This document shows positions 22,671-35,501 of a stretch of DNA of 64,000 nt, piece after piece. This DNA comes from Mycocentrospora acerina. Taxonomy: Eukaryota > Ascomycota > Dothideomycetes > Pleosporales. The stretch's first letter is position 1. Each line of letters starts with the position of its first letter. The notes beneath the pieces were generated by a model. It was not told the origin of the DNA, did no database searches, and saw only the letters and a program-made list of their open reading frames with translations. Position numbers and translations under genes: made by a program. The DNA lies in contig JAKUHH010000084.1 of NCBI GenBank assembly GCA_022701365.1, forward strand, positions 620,001 to 684,000, written 5' to 3'.

Positions 22671-23311
22671 GCAAGAAGAGGAGGAAGATGATGATGAAAG
22701 GTGGTGGAGTCGACATCTCAGCAACTTACAGCGACACAATCACGGTCGCTCCCAGGATTTGTGTGGTCAGAGTGTAGACTCGGGGCCTTCGCGATACTCT
22801 CTCGATTGATGTGTCTGGCCAGCGGTTGGCAAACAAAAAAAAGTTGATTTTGCTTCAGCCCCTGTTCGTTCCGCGCCAGGCCATGTATGTATACCCTATT
22901 TACGTGTCCACGAAGTCTTCTCATGTGTTGATGATAGCGGCGTTTCTGATTTGGGATACACGGCTGGCGTTCATTCATGTCGGTCTGTCAGTGGAAATAG
23001 CGAGAGATGGCCTTGATAGTCGTAGCACCGTTAATCCAAGCAACAGAAATGGCTGTTGGAACTTTGAACCCCTTTGCTCCAATGATAGGCGGTGATTGAT
23101 TGTTGATGGACCCTGCCAAGCCACCTCACACCAAAGATCACAATGACGTAGTGCCCATGTGCAACCCTGCTTGTCACGTCCACATTGTTTCCCCTGGCTG
23201 CCAACCAGCCAGCTCCGAGTGTTGCATCCCGGCGGAGCTTTCCTTCCCAATCTGAGCGCTACCATCCGTCGTACCCGAGTTCGAGGATAGTGCACCGCTT
23301 CCGCCTTGATT
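22568..23311. other. Intergenic region between nudF and MCU
   Basis: Besides the duplicated nudF tail and a GAAGAGGAGGAAGATGATG purine stretch, nothing coding is evident. The MCU promoter lies in the second half. Confidence 0.6.
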
Positions 23312-25026
23312 ATGAGCCATCGCCTTGCCTCGCTGGCTGCTCTCTCCCGCGTCTCGACGTGTCCGCGTGCACTCCATGCCCCAATACTCTCTGGAATCAC
23401 CTCCAGAGCTACAGCGCTGAGTAGAGCAACACCATGGCCAATTCAGCTTCGAGCGTTTGCACGTACATCATGTCTGCACCTCAGGCCTCAGCCTCCAAAG
23501 CCAGACTTTAGCAGCTCCAACTCCAAGCCTGCCTCGGAGCTCAACAACAACATCACCGAAGAAGAAAAGGCCGACTTTGCTAAGAAGCTTCAGGAGGATA
23601 AAGGGAGACAAATACGAACACCATGGCATAGGGAAGGGAGTGACACGCCACCTGTAGCCTGGCAGAGAAGTGCTGGGGCCATGACCAAGGGTTGGCCATC
23701 CCCCCTTCGACGGCATGTACCATTGCTAGTGGCTAACACCTTGCCCAGGCAAACTCCTCACCACGCCTTCGCGCATGCTCAAGCTGATCCTACCTCTCAC
23801 TACCAAAGATATGAACTCGGACCGCAAAGACGTTGAGCCACTCGCTCTCCTCGTCCATCCACAACAGCCCATTTCCTACCTCGAACGCCTTATTCAAGCA
23901 GAACTCCCCTTCATCACAGACAAACAAGGCCGTGAGCGTCCTCCTCAAATCAATTTTCTAGCCGAGGACTCGATGCAAGACGAGGAGCAGTCGTCGAGGT
24001 CGGCACAGACGCCTGTGAGCACACATGGTGAAGAGGATTTTGAGGTAGTGGACGAGATACGCATCGACGGCAAGACAGAAAGGACTGGCAAGATCAAGAG
24101 TACAAGCAGTAACAAGACACTGGACGAAGCAGCAGCACTCCGTGGCGGTCACGGCGAGGGGGGCGTAGAGTCCTACTCGGGCCTTGGCCAAGAAGCTCCA
24201 GCAGACAAGAAAGCAGAGCGCAAGTTTGTACGCTGGTCCTCGTCCACTGAGATTGGAGACTTTATCCGCGACGCCGCCCGCGGCCAGGAGTTCGCCATTG
24301 AAATCGAGGGCGCCCCAGAGGAGATCCGTGTCGGTGTCCCCAGCTTCAACGACCGCACCTACTACCTCCGTATGCGCCTCCGCAAGACCTCCAAGAAGAT
24401 TAGCGAAATGGCCTCCATCAAGGAAGAATGCGATAGACTCGCCCACAAAGCTGCCCAACGCGTTGCGCAATCAGGCTTCCTCGGCGTAGTAGGCTGGTGG
24501 GGTGCTGTCTACTACGCAACCTTTGAGACGGAACTAGGCTGGGACGTCATGGAACCTGTGACTGTAAGTCCCTCCCCCTTTTTTCTTCCCTTTCCTCTCC
24601 TCTCCTCTTCTCCACACCACCAAACCACCCATCTCACACACCGGCCCCTTCTAGTACCTCGTCGGCCTCAGCACCCTAATCTGCGGCTACGTGTGGTTCC
24701 TCTACCACAACCGCGAAGTCTCCTATCGGTCCGCCATGAACTTTACTATTTCACGCCGCCAGCAGAAACTCTACGCCCAGCACAACTTTGACCTGCGCAA
24801 GTGGGAGGTCCTCATTGAAGACGGGAATGCGCTGAGAAGGGAAATCAAGGCCGTTGCCAACGAGTACGACGTCGAGTGGGACGAGATGAAGGAGGAGGGC
24901 GACGAGAAAGTTCACGAGGCGCTGAGGAAGGAGAGGAAGAAGAGGAAGGATGGGGGCAAGCATGATGATGACGGTGATGATGATCATGCGCCTAGTGGGG
25001 CAAAGGATCAAAAGGGTCAGACGTAA
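23312..25026 (+). CDS. mcu: Mitochondrial calcium uniporter (MCU), 3 exons
   Basis: Exons 23312-23690, 23749-24563 and 24655-25026 give 521 residues. The N terminus (RLASLAALSRVSTCPRALHA and following) is basic and Ser/Arg/Ala-rich, a mitochondrial presequence. The N-terminal soluble domain contains RSAGAMTKGKLLTTPSRM. Two transmembrane helices (about 369-385 and 399-417) bracket the selectivity-filter motif WDVMEP, with Asp392 and Glu395; the usual form is WDIMEP. A coiled coil and an acidic/basic low-complexity tail (HDDDGDDDH) end the protein. It forms the inner-membrane Ca2+ channel. The first intron uses a GTTGGC donor, which is weak but keeps frame and has a CTAAC branch point. An earlier TTG in frame is ignored in favour of ATG 23312. 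Confidence 0.92.
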
Positions 25027-25972
25027 AAAAAAGTAGAAAAGAAAGAGAGAAGGAAGAAAAGAGAAGGAAAGGGGGAGGAAGGCGGCATGGAGATTTGGAG
25101 TTTGGATCATGAGAGAGCTTGGTGATTTGTACATTTTGCTTGAGCGAGGCGTTTGGAGAGAGACAGAGGCATACATACATATATTCTAGAACAACTTGCA
25201 TGTTTGGGATTCCGCATTACGAGTGAGCGAGCATATATATACACGAGCGTAGACAATCTTGCAAGCAGCAACATAACACTTGATCGTTCTTCTCCTTTGG
25301 GTTGATATAAACCAATGCTTATGCTAACAATACACCTTTCCAGACACTTACTCATTCAATCAATCACTCAATCAGTCACTCAAAAGGTGCACACACAATA
25401 CATCTTCAAAATCTATTCGCAATATCAACTACTTTGGTGACATTCTTACTCGTCGCGTCCATCAGCTATCCAGCTAAACCAGATAGCATACATACACACT
25501 AAGCGTGCACTGCGCATCCACCACCCCTATCCACCCATCATTACCCTCTCGGTACAAAACGGAAAAACCGAACATAAGCCGGGCCACTGATCAGCCTGCT
25601 GTGAGGTATCAAATTCTGCAAAATCCTCCCATAGTCGTGTCGTCGCTTGTCGTCGCAGACCATCCCATCTATAATACAAAAACTACCTCGAGAAAACCGG
25701 AAAAAGACACCAAACTCAACTAATCGAGCTTGGCTTGGCAGCCGACATCCAGTCAAGGAGTCGACCGCCGATAGAAAACGGAAGGGGAGAAGACCGCTTC
25801 GAAATCGTCAGAAAACTTTTGGGCGTAAACAGTCATGAAGCCGTTTGCCATCGTGAGAAGAAATCGTAAGCCATGCGCCATTCGCCGAAGAGACATTCAT
25901 CGAACCATCGTAACTTGCGGCCGTTCAAGAGTGATAAGGAGCGAGTCCTACTCGGCGACAACTAAAGGAAGT
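25027..25972. other. Convergent intergenic region between MCU and PAB1
   Basis: It starts with a GGAGAAAG purine tract after the MCU stop, followed by AT-richer sequence with CAATCAATCACTCAATCAGTCACTC-like units near 25355-25383. No gene is supported. Confidence 0.65.
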
Positions 25973-28308
25973 TTAAGCCTTCTCCTCTTTGACCTCTTCC
26001 TTGGGAGCCTCCTTCTCACCCTCACCATCCTTGTTCTTGACGTATTCGTCGTAGACGCTCATGGCCTCGTCGACCTTGGCGCGAAGAGCAGCCTCGTCAG
26101 AAGTACTAAAATAGTCAGTATGAGGACAATCGTACCAAAGAATAGGGGGTATACATACAGGTTGATCAGCTCGCTGTTGTCCATCTCAAGGAGCATACCA
26201 GTGATCTTGCCAGCCAGCTCGGGCTGCATCTCGTGGATCTTAGGGTAAAGAGCCTCACCGAGCATCTGCTTCTGCTGGCCCGGAGGAGCGCTGCTGAGAG
26301 TGCTCATGTCGACACCGCCGGGGCCGCCAGCGGGACGGCCGCCCTGAGGGAAGCCGGGCATAGGAGGCTGACCAGGTCGGCCTTGGGGCGCGCCGCCACG
26401 ACCGGCACCCTGAGGGAAGCCTTGACCGCCACGGATGCCGCCAGGAATCTGGCCCTGAGGCATACCAGGCATAGGAGCCATGGGGCCAGCACCACGTCCG
26501 CCGCGACCGCCCATCGCCTGCTGAGCGGCCTGAGCCAACTGCAAGTATTGTGGGTTCATGTAAGGAGGGAAGGCACCAGGAGCCATGCCGGGGGGCATGT
26601 ACATGGGAGGCATTTGCTGGGCGTTGGGTCCACCACGGCCGCCTTGTTGGGGCATGCCGCCAGGGAAGCCAGCGCCACGGCCACCTTGCTGGCCAGGGAT
26701 ACCGGCAGGGAAGGGCATCTGTCCGCGAGCGTTGGGGGGGAACATCATGGGCTGTTGGCCAGGCGCAATGAACATCTGGGGGATAGCACCAAACTGCTGC
26801 TGCTGTTGCTGCTGCATGCGGAGCTGGTTGCGGGCCTGGATGGTAGCTTCGAGCTGGTTCTTACGGATCTCCTTGCGCTGAGCGAGAGCAACGTAGAGAG
26901 GCTTGCCATCGAACATCTTCTGGTTCATGTCGGTGACGGCCTTGGTGGCCTCGTCGGGGTTGCTGAAGCAGACAAATCCGAAGCCCTTGCTCTTACCAAG
27001 GATCTTCTTCTCGCCCTTAATGGTGACCTTGTCGCCAGCCTTGGCATCCTCCTTGTCGTCCTCACTCTCCTTGGTCTCATCCTCACCCTCCTTCTTCTCC
27101 TCCTTCTTCTCCTCCTTGGGCTCCTCCTTCTCCTCATCCTTCTTCTCCTCCTTGTCATCCTTCTTCTCGTCGGATGGGGACTCGGCACGCTCGGCAGGCA
27201 TGGCATCACGCATGACCTTGGCCGAGGTGATGGTACCGAAAGGAGTGAACATGTCGCGGAGCTTCTCATCGTCGACCTCGTCACCGAGGTTCTTGATGTA
27301 AAGGTTGACACCCTGGTACTTGGACTGCTTCTCGATACGGGCAGCCTCGTACTGTTTGCGCAGCTCCTCCTCGCGTTCGTGCTTCTTCTGCGCACGACCA
27401 ACGTAGAGCTTCTGACCACGGAAGTCGGTGTCGTTCAGAGTGTCAACGGCGACGGCAGCAGCCTCGTGCCTAATGTAGTTGACGAAACCGAAGCCACGGC
27501 TTTTGCCCTGATCGTCGCGAGCAATGGAAGCAGATGTGATGTCACCGTGCTTCTCGAAGAGGTCACGGAACTCCTCGTCACTGACGTCCAGGTCAATGTT
27601 CTTGACGTAGATGTTGGTGAAGTTGGCCTTCATCTCCTCGAATTTGCTCATGCGCTCCTTCTTGGGGATGTGGTGGCCGACAAAGACCTTCTTCTCGTTC
27701 AGAAGCATACCGTTGACGTGCTTGATAGCGTTGTTGGCAGCCTCGGCGGTCTCGTAGTGGACGAAACCGTAGCCCTTGGAGCTACCTGTCTCATCCTGAG
27801 CGACTTTGCAGCTCAAGATGTTACCGAAAGCGGCAAAGGTGTCGTGGAGAGCCTTGTTATCAATGGCGTGGTCGAGGTTCTTGATGAAGACGTTGCCCTG
27901 GCCAGTCTTGCGCAGAGCGGGGTCACGCTGGGACCACATGATGCGGCAGGGCCTGCCCTTGACGACGGTGTAGTTCAGCTCCTCGAGGGCCTTCTCGCCG
28001 TCCTCAGAGCTGTTGTAGTTAACATAGGCGTAACCGAGCGAGCGACGGGTGACGGCGTCACGGCAGACACGGATCGACGCAACCTGGCCAATCGACGAGA
28101 ACAGCTCAAAGAGCATGGCCTCGGTGACCGAAGGATCGAGCTCGCCGACATAGAGCGACGCAGAGTTCTGGTGGGCAGCCGCGGCGGTAGTGGGGGTGGG
28201 GGCATCGCCCTGGGAGGCGCTGACGTCGGTGTTGATCTGGCTGGCGCCGTTGGCGTCAGCAGCACCGTCCTGTACGGGCGAGGTCGAGTTGGCGGCTTCG
28301 GAAGACAT
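25973..28308 (-). CDS. PAB1: Polyadenylate-binding protein, 2 exons
   Basis: Exons 28308-26159 and 26105-25973 give 760 residues. Four RRMs follow an Ala/Ser-rich leader: RRM1 about 51-128, RRM2 about 139-217, RRM3 about 232-310, RRM4 from about 335. A Met/Pro/Gly/Gln-rich linker contains many RGG-like and PGM repeats, and the C-terminal MLLE (PABC) domain reads LGEALYPKIHEMQPELAGKITGMLLEM. The short last exon completes the MLLE helix and an acidic Lys/Glu tail. RRM4 is split by an insertion of about 80 Lys/Glu/Asp residues between its beta strands, a known feature of filamentous ascomycetes. The protein coats poly(A) tails and links them to eIF4G and deadenylases. A GTACGT donor near 28474 and CTAAC/CAG near 28315-28332 suggest a 5'-UTR intron. 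Confidence 0.96.
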
Positions 28309-29328
28309 CTTGGCTGTCTGTCTGACGTGTTAGCGGGGGCCTTGTGAATTTTGCGGGCAGGCGCAGAGCCGCGACATGCAGGTGCGCTCGCTTCCACGCC
28401 AAAACTGGGACTGAGCGCGGGCGCCTGGCAAGCACTGCGAAGCAGAGGTGCGGGGTAGCACAGTCAGTACGTACGGATGAGGACCGAAAAAGCAAAGACT
28501 GAGGCGGACGCGCTGCTTGGTTCTACCTGGAACAAAAGACCGGTCGGAGAGCAAGAGAGCAAGCGACGGACAGTTGGCCAAGGGCTGACGGACGTCGAAG
28601 GGGCTTTTTTGTTGTTTTCTGTATTTTTTTGTGGCTTTTTCTGTTATGTGCACTCCGCTGGGGAACCGGGCAGAGAGAACTGTTTGGTGAGGTTGGGTGA
28701 TGGGCAGTTGAGAGGTGGAGAGAAGGTGAGGTCAAACGCATTTTATTTCTTTGGCGGGACGCACTTTCTCTGTGTCGTCGGTCCGTGCGCACACTAGACC
28801 CAATCAGGCCGGCACAATCGCCCGCGTGAATGAAAAAGCCTTGCTGTGTGCCGACTGGGGGCAGGAGAGAAGCGAGCCGGGCATGCAAGGGACGGCAAAG
28901 ACGTGGAAACTGCTCGTCAGCGCTTGTCGCCGTTTCAGGGAGCAGGACAGCCGTAATACGAGCGCTAGACCCTGTGCAACCAGATGGCAGAGAAGAAGAA
29001 GTAGCGCTCGCCTGGTTGGAAAGGCATGACTACGTGTACGCTCGCTGTTCTAGCTCACCATGAAACGATGAACGAGTGGGAATGGCCAGGGAAGAAAAGC
29101 GCCACCAAGTGTGTGAAGGCGATTATCACAGCATCCCACACAGAATTTACCCCACCATAGCACGTCTGATCACCAGTCGCAAGCAGCCAAACGGCCGCAT
29201 CCAGTAAATTCCATAAGCCTATTCAATTCCTTCAGACTCATCAAATCATACTAAAGACGGGTATTCACGAACAAAGAAACGTGAAAAGGTCAAACAGGCC
29301 GACCCACACACTCCCCCACGCTCCCAGT
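28309..29328. other. PAB1 promoter and long 5' region
   Basis: About 1 kb upstream of PAB1. It includes the putative 5'-UTR intron and a T-rich tract near 28606-28640 on the plus strand (A-rich on the PAB1 strand). No coding gene is supported. Confidence 0.6.
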
Positions 29329-32300
29329 CTATTCCCTCAGACTATCATCCCATCCGCCCTGTCCCGTGAGATACTCCTCTACCATTGCTTTGCAGTCTTC
29401 CAGACCTCTGCCTAAGGCCTCGTTCCATTGACTTTCCACAAGCCCAACTTTTTCCTTCAAATCATCAGTCAACCGCTGCTCCTCATCCGCCATAATAGCC
29501 TTCGTCTCTTGGTCTACACCAGCCAAATCCTCGCCCTCCAACAGCCTCTGCGTCTCCAGAAGGCGCGATCCCGCGACCATGACACCCGTCTTGACCTCAT
29601 GAAGCAAGCAGAGTAGATTTGTCTGCGACTCAATGAACTGGTAGGCGGAACGACCAGCGTGCGCCAGCAGTGTATAAAGATACTGTAGTGGGAATTCACG
29701 ATAGGCTGGAGTCTCATGGCACTCCTGCGACGGGACCAAGACATTGAAGCCGTCCAGTCGCTGAGGGACTTTCTGCACAACTGCGAGTAGCCCAGGCGCA
29801 ATGTCCCAGAACGCTGAGAGCTGGGTCTCGACGCCTCTCGTCACATTCTGCTCAATGACGTCCATAAACCTCTCATACCGCTTGAGAATTTCCTTCTCGA
29901 ATGACACTTTGCGGTCTTGGGCGTCGCGGCGGAAGAAATCTGTGGCCTCCTTTACCTTCTGGTCATTCTTTACTTGTATGTAGGGTAGCACAATGATGTC
30001 CCGGTACAGGTCGTTTCGCTCGTCCTCCAATTCAAACATTTCTTTGTGAAGCTGTTCTCGTGTTTCGAACAACCACTTGAGCAGGGTGAGCATCTCCAAG
30101 AGCTCTGGCTTCTCGTCACCCTCCTCCTGGGTCTGGTTTGGATTGGACTCCTGTGCTTCGCTGCACAGCCGCCCTTTGAGATGCTCCATCGACGCCGACA
30201 CCTTGGTAATGCGCTCGCAGAACATGGCATGCAGCGGATTGGCAACATCGTTCTGAAAAGTATCAAATATATTCTGCACCATATCCTGTGCGCGTCGTTG
30301 CTCGCGACTTTCAAAGTCAGCATCCGCTTTGGCTGCGTCCGCAAAACTCATGACCCCGTTGCGAACATTGTCTTGTATATTGTTGCGTAATTCTGCTCTT
30401 TTCTCGGTGAGTGAAGTACGTTCTTGTTCTCTTTGCATTTCAAGATTTGTTCTAAAAGCAGTTTTGGTTGTTTTAACCTCTTGTAGATCCGACAGTGTTC
30501 GCAGGCTACTACGTATCGATGCTAGATCAGGGTGGCTGTTGTTGACGGCAGGATGATGACGCGGGTATGCAGGTGGTAGTGTAACCAGTCTTGAAACGTC
30601 AAGCTTATGCGAATCTGATGCTACTGTTCTTGACGTCGACATTTGCTCGTACGTCAGCTGTGATTGCATTTGTGAGTCCTCTTCATGAAGCCCGACCTTT
30701 TCGGGAGGGTACTCATTAGGCCCATAGGCTTGAATGCTTCTAGAACTTGCTCCAGGTAGTGTTGCGTTATGATTCTCTTCACTCCATTGAAGGTGCTCGC
30801 GACCATCCGAGGGAAGAACGCCCATGTACTTGGATTCTCGCTTGCTTCTCTCCAGTCTTCTGCCACCGCCAACTCCCGAAGAGCCGCCATCACTTTCCCA
30901 CCATCGGCTTGCTGATCGGCCTCTTGAGCCCTCCTCTTCGGGAACTGTGCTAACATTCATACTGGGAATGGGTGATAGCGAAGGATGATAGTTGTTGCCC
31001 CAAGATACATCGCGCGCTTTCTGACTAGCGATGCTGGATGGCGATGCAGGCTCAGTGCGTGGAGTGAAGTTTCCCATGGAAGATGCGGGACTAGCAGCGG
31101 TAGTAGGAATTGATTCAGTGATTCTGGTGTCTGGGGATTCGGCGGTAAATGACGCTCGCGACCTCCTACCACTCAGTGGTATCGGAGTCGTGTGGGCGCT
31201 GGGCGTGACAGATCTTCTCCCTGTGCTATTGTGTGAGCGCCACAAGTCTCTGGTCAGATCCACAATGTCACCAGCCATCGCATCAAAGGCACCAGAGTAG
31301 AGATCACGGCGGAGTCTAGACTCGTTCACAATGAATTCAGCGAAGAGCTCCAGCCTTTCCTGATCAGTTTCGGCAGCCACCTCCCTCTCTACGAATTGGC
31401 GGTGACGTTTTATGGATGCACGCGCTAGGCTCTCATGATCAACCGCTCTTGGTGTATTTGAAGACGTGTCTTCTGTCCTGGAGGTTGAAAATTTCGAACT
31501 TGATCGGACCGCGGCCTCTGAACGCATGGTCAAGACTGCTTCGACCTGGTCGCCATACGATCGCAACGGCGGAGTAGGCAAAGTCTTTGACGTGACTAAT
31601 GATGAAGGCTTCTGATGTTGATGGGCCGTATCTGGCGAGAACGGCGGGGTTGGAGCTGCGCCTGATGTGACTCTTTGATATACATTGCTTCGTGGAGTCG
31701 AATCTGAAGACCCAGGTTCGTCAAGCAAATGCCCACTTCTCGGTGAACGAATACCTCCACCGCTTCTCGGAGTACTTTTGGTCACAGCACCACGTCGGTT
31801 CAGCCCGCTTTCCGCCGACCCCAAATCTAGGTTTGCAGGCTTTGTTGATATTACCTCCAAATCCTGGGCCCAGGGATTGTTGCTAGGCTCAGTACGCTCG
31901 CGTGCAACACGGCTCTCGCTTCTACGTTCGCGGATACTTCGAGTGCTTTGCTCGCGTTGCGGTGTACGATACAGAGTGCTGCTCGAGTGCGACGACGACG
32001 AGGGCCCAGACGCAGTAGAAATGTCTTCATTTTCTAAACTTGGCGCTAACTGCTGGTGGGGATGTGAAAACGGCGGGCTTGTCTCAATGTGCAAAGGCAT
32101 TGGAGATTTGGATCGCGTACGAGATGGCTCGTCTTGCCAACCCAGAGGTGTTGGTGGAATGGGACCCAACATTGTCTGACCCGGTCTTCGTGTTGGAGGC
32201 GAAGAGTGAAGAGTCAAATTGCGGTCCGACTCAATTCCAGGACCAATGCTGTGCGATCTCGAAGTGCTGGGTGGAGGTGGCCCAGGTGGAGGAGGTGGCA

Positions 32301-33431
32301 ACACCATACCTGGTCCCCAACCTCCCTGTGGGATCATGGGCGATTCATCTATAGGTGTCCGAATCTCAGTGCCATGCCCCAGTACACCAGCCGAAGCCGC
32401 TCGTCGAGCAGCTGGGGCAACAAGGGGCGACTGGTTCTCTGGACTCCATCGACGCTCTGGGAACGCACTCGGCGTATAATGCGACAGAGCACGCTCAGAA
32501 AGCAGTCCAGGAGAAGCTGGTGGTCGCTGAAGGGCGTCAGATGTACTAATTTGCAAGGATTGAATAGCACTTGGTGCAGGACTGTGCTCATTGTTGCGGT
32601 TTCTAAACGATGACAGACTGAACTTGGTAGACAACTTGTCTCGCGATACTGATCGCTCTTTCCCATTCCGTGGGGGCGGCGGTGGAAACTGTTGGTTAGA
32701 CATGATGCTCGATGCGCTGGATGGCATGATCATAGATGTCGGCCGACTGTGATATCCCGAGACTGGTCGTGGTCTTGGCCGCACCGAGGGCGGTGTGTTT
32801 GTTGTCAAAGGTGGAGGCGGCGGGGGAGGAGGGTGGCTCTGAGGGAACGTCCTGCTTGCCAGATGAGGCGACGAAGTGGCGCTTTGCGACGGGTTCTGGC
32901 TCTGGCCAGGCGAGTAGGGCGGAGGAGGTGAGGGCATCGCGGCTAGAACAGCTTAGTATATCACGTCGCGTCAAGTTGAAGAAGTATATGGTGAGACGGC
33001 GCGTGCCATTCGATGTGAATTGGGATGCTACATGCTATATCGACGCCAGGGAAAAAGTGATATGTACCTTCCATGCCCGTGAGGTTATGGGGTCGGCCAG
33101 CCGCGACAGGCGTCTGCGCAGCCGTGTGAGGGACATGCTGCCCGCTCGCCAGCCCATTGCGAGTCCATTGCTGCGGGTTGTATGGGATGGCAGGCGTGTT
33201 CCTCATGGCCATGGGAGAGGCAGGCACGGGCGATGGGGCATACGTCGAGGGTGAGTTGGGGACAAAAGGCGAGTAGGGCACGCTCAACGACGTCGCACTC
33301 GCGGGTGTTTGCAACGGCCCATGCAGGTACGGCGCTGGCTGCGGTGGTGCAAAGACAGTGGTGATGAGAGGCGGTGGGCGCACAGCGGCACGTCGAAGGG
33401 CAGGCGGTGCGGGATACTGCTCAGCGGACAT
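29329..33431 (-). CDS. Large proline-rich protein with helical C-terminal domain, function unknown, 2 exons
   Basis: Exons 33431-33068 and 32942-29329 give 1325 residues with frame closed. Roughly the first 850 residues are Pro/Ser-rich and likely disordered, with polyproline blocks (HPPPPPPPPL), many SP/TP sites suited to proline-directed kinases, and a short helical stretch near 620-680. The last 450 or so residues are charged and helical with long coiled-coil segments (for example EQERTSLTEKRAELRNNI). The architecture suggests a scaffold or cytoskeleton-associated protein, perhaps binding SH3/WW or profilin through polyproline; that is inference from composition. I do not recognise a named domain. 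The start at 33431 is the first ATG after an in-frame upstream extension to 33530, which is also open. Confidence 0.75.
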
Positions 33432-34301
33432 GGCGAGCTGCTGGGGCTTGACGCCCGGCGGTTCTAGCAACGGAGACGGCGAATCCAGCGTCGGAGAGTG
33501 CAGCGCTAGAAGACGTTGGTCACCTCGCACATGCGCAAAAGGCCCACAGATCCTGGCTCATGCTGTGGCTGTCCGAGGGGAGGTGCAACGGCAAGGCGAA
33601 GGCGACGGGCCATTCGCTCCTCGACCGCCCAGCAGCAAGGATCGACTCGGCCATGAGGATGCAAGGCTTGGGCGGTCGACTGCTGCCTCCTAGCCTAGAA
33701 CGGTCGTGGTTCTCGAGCGTTAGCACTCTAGAAAAGCTTGTTTTGGCATGCCCAGCGAATGGCAGCTGCATCTATCCTGGTGATCTGAGGTCGGCGGCTA
33801 ACCGCAGCAGCAGCTTGGGACTGCGACGCTGTGCGTTGCGCGACCCTGCTGCTCCTTTGATTCTGCCTGCACGAGGGTTACAGGTCATTTTATGAGTCCT
33901 GCTTGCATACCGACAGAGGCACTTGCATTTTCTGTGTCGAAATGCGTCAACGCGCTCAAAAGAGTCGTGTTGGCGTTGGTGGTGGTGGTGGTGGTGCTGC
34001 CGAAGTGGTCCTGCACGGTGAGCTAAAAATAGCTCTGCAGACACAGAGTCAAGCACATGCATAGTACCAGACTGTGGAGTCCTTGAGAATGAAAAGGGCT
34101 TGATGGGGTAATAACGCGGACATTTGGACAGTGGAATCGCTTACACACGCTGGCATGCAAGTGAGGTGCAGGTGGAAGCTGTGAATTGTGCCTTTTGTCC
34201 CCAACGCTAAATAAATGGACCGTTTGTCGTTGCAAATCGAAAACTCCCGCATATGGAAAAAAAATTGGCAACCATGTTCATTCCCAAGTATCCTACCGTC
34301 C
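33432..34301. other. Intergenic region between FBP1 and the 1325-aa protein gene
   Basis: It holds the FBP1 3' UTR and the next gene's promoter. A run of GGTGGT/CCACCA is present near 33980-34000. Short frames on either strand are not convincing. Confidence 0.6.
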
Positions 34302-35501
34302 CTATTTCTTGTGCGCATCAATAACCTTCTGCACTTCAGTCTTTGAACCCAAGAAAATACCAGACCTGTCGTGAATGTGCTCAGGGATAACCTCCAACAT
34401 GCGCACCATCTTACTGTTGACTGCGAGGCCGCCAGCTTCGGAAAGGTCAGTGTTTGTACGACAATAACAATGTCAAGAGCAAAACATACCGTTCTCAAAC
34501 ACCATGGCCATAGGTGCGCACTCATACAGAATACGGAGCTTGCCCTTGGGACTCTTCTTATCCGCCGGGTACGCAAAGATACCGCCATACAACAGCGTCC
34601 GGTACGCGTCTGCCACCATGGAACCAATGTATCTCGCACTGTACGGCTTGCCACCATCGACCGGGTTCTTCAGCGACTCAACCCAGTTCTTGACAGGGTC
34701 CTCCCAGTAGAGCGAGTTGCCCTCGTTGCACGAGTAAATCTTCTTTGCATCCTCGTTCGGGATCCTCATATCCGGGTGCGTCAGAATGAACTCTCCAAAC
34801 GCCGTGTCCAGCGTGAAGCCGTTGACGTTACCGCCTCTCATTGTCAGGACTAATTGCGCAGAAGCACCGTACATGGTGAATCCCGACGCAACCATTTCTG
34901 TACCGGGCTTCAGCATGTCCTCCTTTGTGGCCTTTGCTCCCTCAGCCAGCTTGTAGACAGCAAAGATGGTGCCGACAGCGACACCGGCGTCGAGGTTAGA
35001 CGACCCGTCAATGGGGTCGCAGGCCACGGCGTATCGCGCATCGGGATACTCGTCGAACATGATCAGGTCTTCTTGCTCTTCAGAGACGAGGAATCGGACA
35101 CGACCACAGGAGCGCATGGCAGAGATGAAGAGCTCATCGCCAATCACGTCAAGCTTCTTCTGGTCGTCTCCTGTCGAATTTGAAGCTCCAGCCAACCCAG
35201 TAAGCTGTTGCAGTCAGTTATCAACTTACACAGAAAGTCTGACAGAGAAGGCTTACGTTGATTAATGTTGCTCTCCGGATGTAGTACGCAATACTTTTGA
35301 ATGCAAACTGGAGGGCATGGCACAAAAGCCTATCAAGTCCAAGTCAGTTCTTTCTCTGCTTGCGCCAACCAATCTCAGCACATACGTAAAGTCACCAGTA
35401 GCCTCCTTGTGTTTTGTTTGCTCCTCTGTCAGGAATCGTGTGAGGGTGATGATCTCAGTATCGATGCCATCCTTCGCCGACTGGCTTCCGTTGGCAACCA
35501 T
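34302..35501 (-). CDS. FBP1: Fructose-1,6-bisphosphatase, 4 exons
   Basis: Exons 35501-35386, 35329-35257, 35204-34490 and 34435-34302 give 345 residues. The metal-binding motif DPIDGSS lies at about residues 126-132, and the FBPase signature GKLRILYECAPMA at about 285-297 with its catalytic Lys and Glu. The N-terminal segment after splicing (TLTRFLTEEQTKHKEATGDF then TLLCHALQFAFKSIA) matches the allosteric helical region. It hydrolyses fructose 1,6-bisphosphate to fructose 6-phosphate, the committed gluconeogenic step in the cytosol. In fungi it is repressed by glucose; I found no clear perfect binding site for the gluconeogenic zinc-cluster factors upstream. All phases close. Confidence 0.96.

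Noticed and set aside
26233..28347. A 704-codon open frame on the plus strand opposite PAB1
   Set aside because: It is the antisense shadow of a strongly biased GC-rich gene; its product is a Leu/Val/Gly-rich string with no domain, while the minus strand encodes a complete PAB1.
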